Shown piece after piece: positions 31,757-32,191 of a stretch of DNA of 32,191 nucleotides. The notes under the pieces were generated by a model, which worked only from the letters and a program-made list of their open reading frames with translations, searched no databases and was not told the DNA's origin. How positions within the stretch are numbered: the stretch's first letter is position 1; every line of letters starts with the position of its first letter. This DNA is from Hyphomicrobiales bacterium (GTDB taxonomy: Bacteria > Pseudomonadota > Alphaproteobacteria > Rhizobiales > Xanthobacteraceae). Where the stretch lies: NCBI GenBank assembly GCA_021730985.1, contig JAKFYI010000041.1, positions 1 through 32,191 of the forward strand, read 5' to 3'. The translations under genes were made by a program, and so were the position numbers.

Positions 31757-32191
31757 ATGAACGCACCCGCCACCATCACACTCCCCACCGCCGCCGATGT
31801 CGATGCCGCGGCGGCCCGCATCAAGGGCGTCGCGCTGCGGACGCCGCTGGTGAGTTCACCCGTGCTCGACGAGCGGCTCGGCGCGCGGGTGTTCCTCAAG
31901 GCCGAGACCCTGCAGCGCACCGGCTCGTTCAAATTTCGCGGCGCCTACAACAAGATCTCTCAAATTCCATCGGACAAGAAGGCGGCGGGCGTCGTCGCCT
32001 ATTCGTCCGGGAATCACGCGCAGGGCGTGGCGCATGCGGCGGCGCTTTGCGGCGTGCCGGCGGTGATCGTGATGCCGCAGGACGCGCCGCGCGCCAAGCG
32101 CGAGCGCACCGCGGCGCTCGGCGCCGAAGTCGTCTTGTATGACCGCGATACGCAGGACCGCGCCGCCATCGCGCGCGACATCTGCGCCAAG
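31757..32191 (+). CDS. Threonine/serine dehydratase-like PLP enzyme (5' part only)
   Basis: The frame stays open from ATG 31757 to the end of the window (145 codons). It encodes the N-terminal part of a fold-type II PLP enzyme: LRTPLVSSPVLDERLGARVFLKAETLQRTGSFKFRGAYNKI, with the Schiff-base lysine in SFKFRGA. The phosphate-binding SSGNHAQGVAHAA and VPAVIVMPQDAPRAKRERTAALGAEVVLYDR follow. Relatives are threonine ammonia-lyase (IlvA/TdcB), serine racemase and 3-hydroxyaspartate ammonia-lyase; the missing C terminus would decide whether an ACT regulatory domain is present. No obvious Shine-Dalgarno is seen before the ATG. Confidence 0.9.
   Translation, partial: MNAPATITLPTAADVDAAAARIKGVALRTPLVSSPVLDERLGARVFLKAETLQRTGSFKFRGAYNKISQIPSDKKAAGVVAYSSGNHAQGVAHAAALCGVPAVIVMPQDAPRAKRERTAALGAEVVLYDRDTQDRAAIARDICAK

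Overview
The window is GC-rich, densely coded, and looks like a chromosomal segment of an alphaproteobacterium of the Hyphomicrobiales (Bradyrhizobium / Rhodopseudomonas / Xanthobacteraceae type). The evidence is strong third-position GC bias, two Omp25/Omp31-like 'AD(I/M)..PVYKG' outer-membrane proteins, a TPP-riboswitch thiamine operon, a HAE1-type RND pump, a cytochrome c' and palindromic extragenic repeats. No rRNA, convincing tRNA, CRISPR array, insertion sequence or prophage is visible.

Region by region. (1) 1-5.4 kb and 15.6-17.6 kb: surface-glycan functions. These are a WbpE-like sugar aminotransferase, ManC (GDP-mannose synthesis), MurJ (lipid II flippase), Gmd, then further right a second Gmd-like enzyme with a TTG start and a secreted polysaccharide deacetylase. 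(2) 5.4-9.8 kb: RND efflux adaptor and pump without an outer-membrane channel gene. (3) 9.9-10.3 kb: a small RelE/ParE-type toxin-antitoxin pair. (4) 10.3-14.3 kb: a CoxL form-II-like molybdenum hydroxylase large subunit with no FAD or Fe-S subunit beside it, followed by cytochrome c' and a diheme cytochrome c. (5) 14.3-15.5 kb: an EamA transporter and a stand-alone Lrp/AsnC ligand-binding domain, convergent and sharing one CTAG at their stops. (6) 17.8-21.5 kb: a minus-strand operon of DUF3302, an HlyD-like protein and two tandem secreted DUF1254/DUF1214 proteins. (7) 21.6-25.0 kb: TPP riboswitch-thiM-thiE-thiD, followed 11 bp later by a TakP-like TRAP solute-binding protein that has no TRAP membrane subunits here. 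(8) 25.3-27.1 kb: two paralogous outer-membrane beta-barrel genes, each with its own near-identical terminator. (9) 27.2-29.0 kb: an FAH-family hydrolase and an SDR protein lacking the catalytic Tyr and Lys. (10) 29.0-31.75 kb: an accessory stretch with several palindromic repeats, a small Cys-rich protein, a long GC-rich non-coding segment with RNA-like inverted repeats, a lower-GC patch with a DUF3892 gene, a truncated antitoxin and an intact HigBA module with a readable promoter/operator. (11) The right edge cuts a threonine dehydratase-like gene.

How the genes may work together: ManC and Gmd give GDP-mannose and GDP-4-keto-6-deoxymannose for a deoxysugar glycan, but no reductase or epimerase that would finish the sugar is present. 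thiM, thiE and thiD form a thiazole salvage/TMP module controlled by TPP. The most hypothesis-rich parts are the TRAP-binding protein attached to the thiamine operon, the DUF3302-HlyD-DUF1254 pair operon, the molybdenum hydroxylase with cytochromes, and the 29-31 kb accessory patch. I did not find a clearly new multi-gene system. These are candidates, ranked in the findings.
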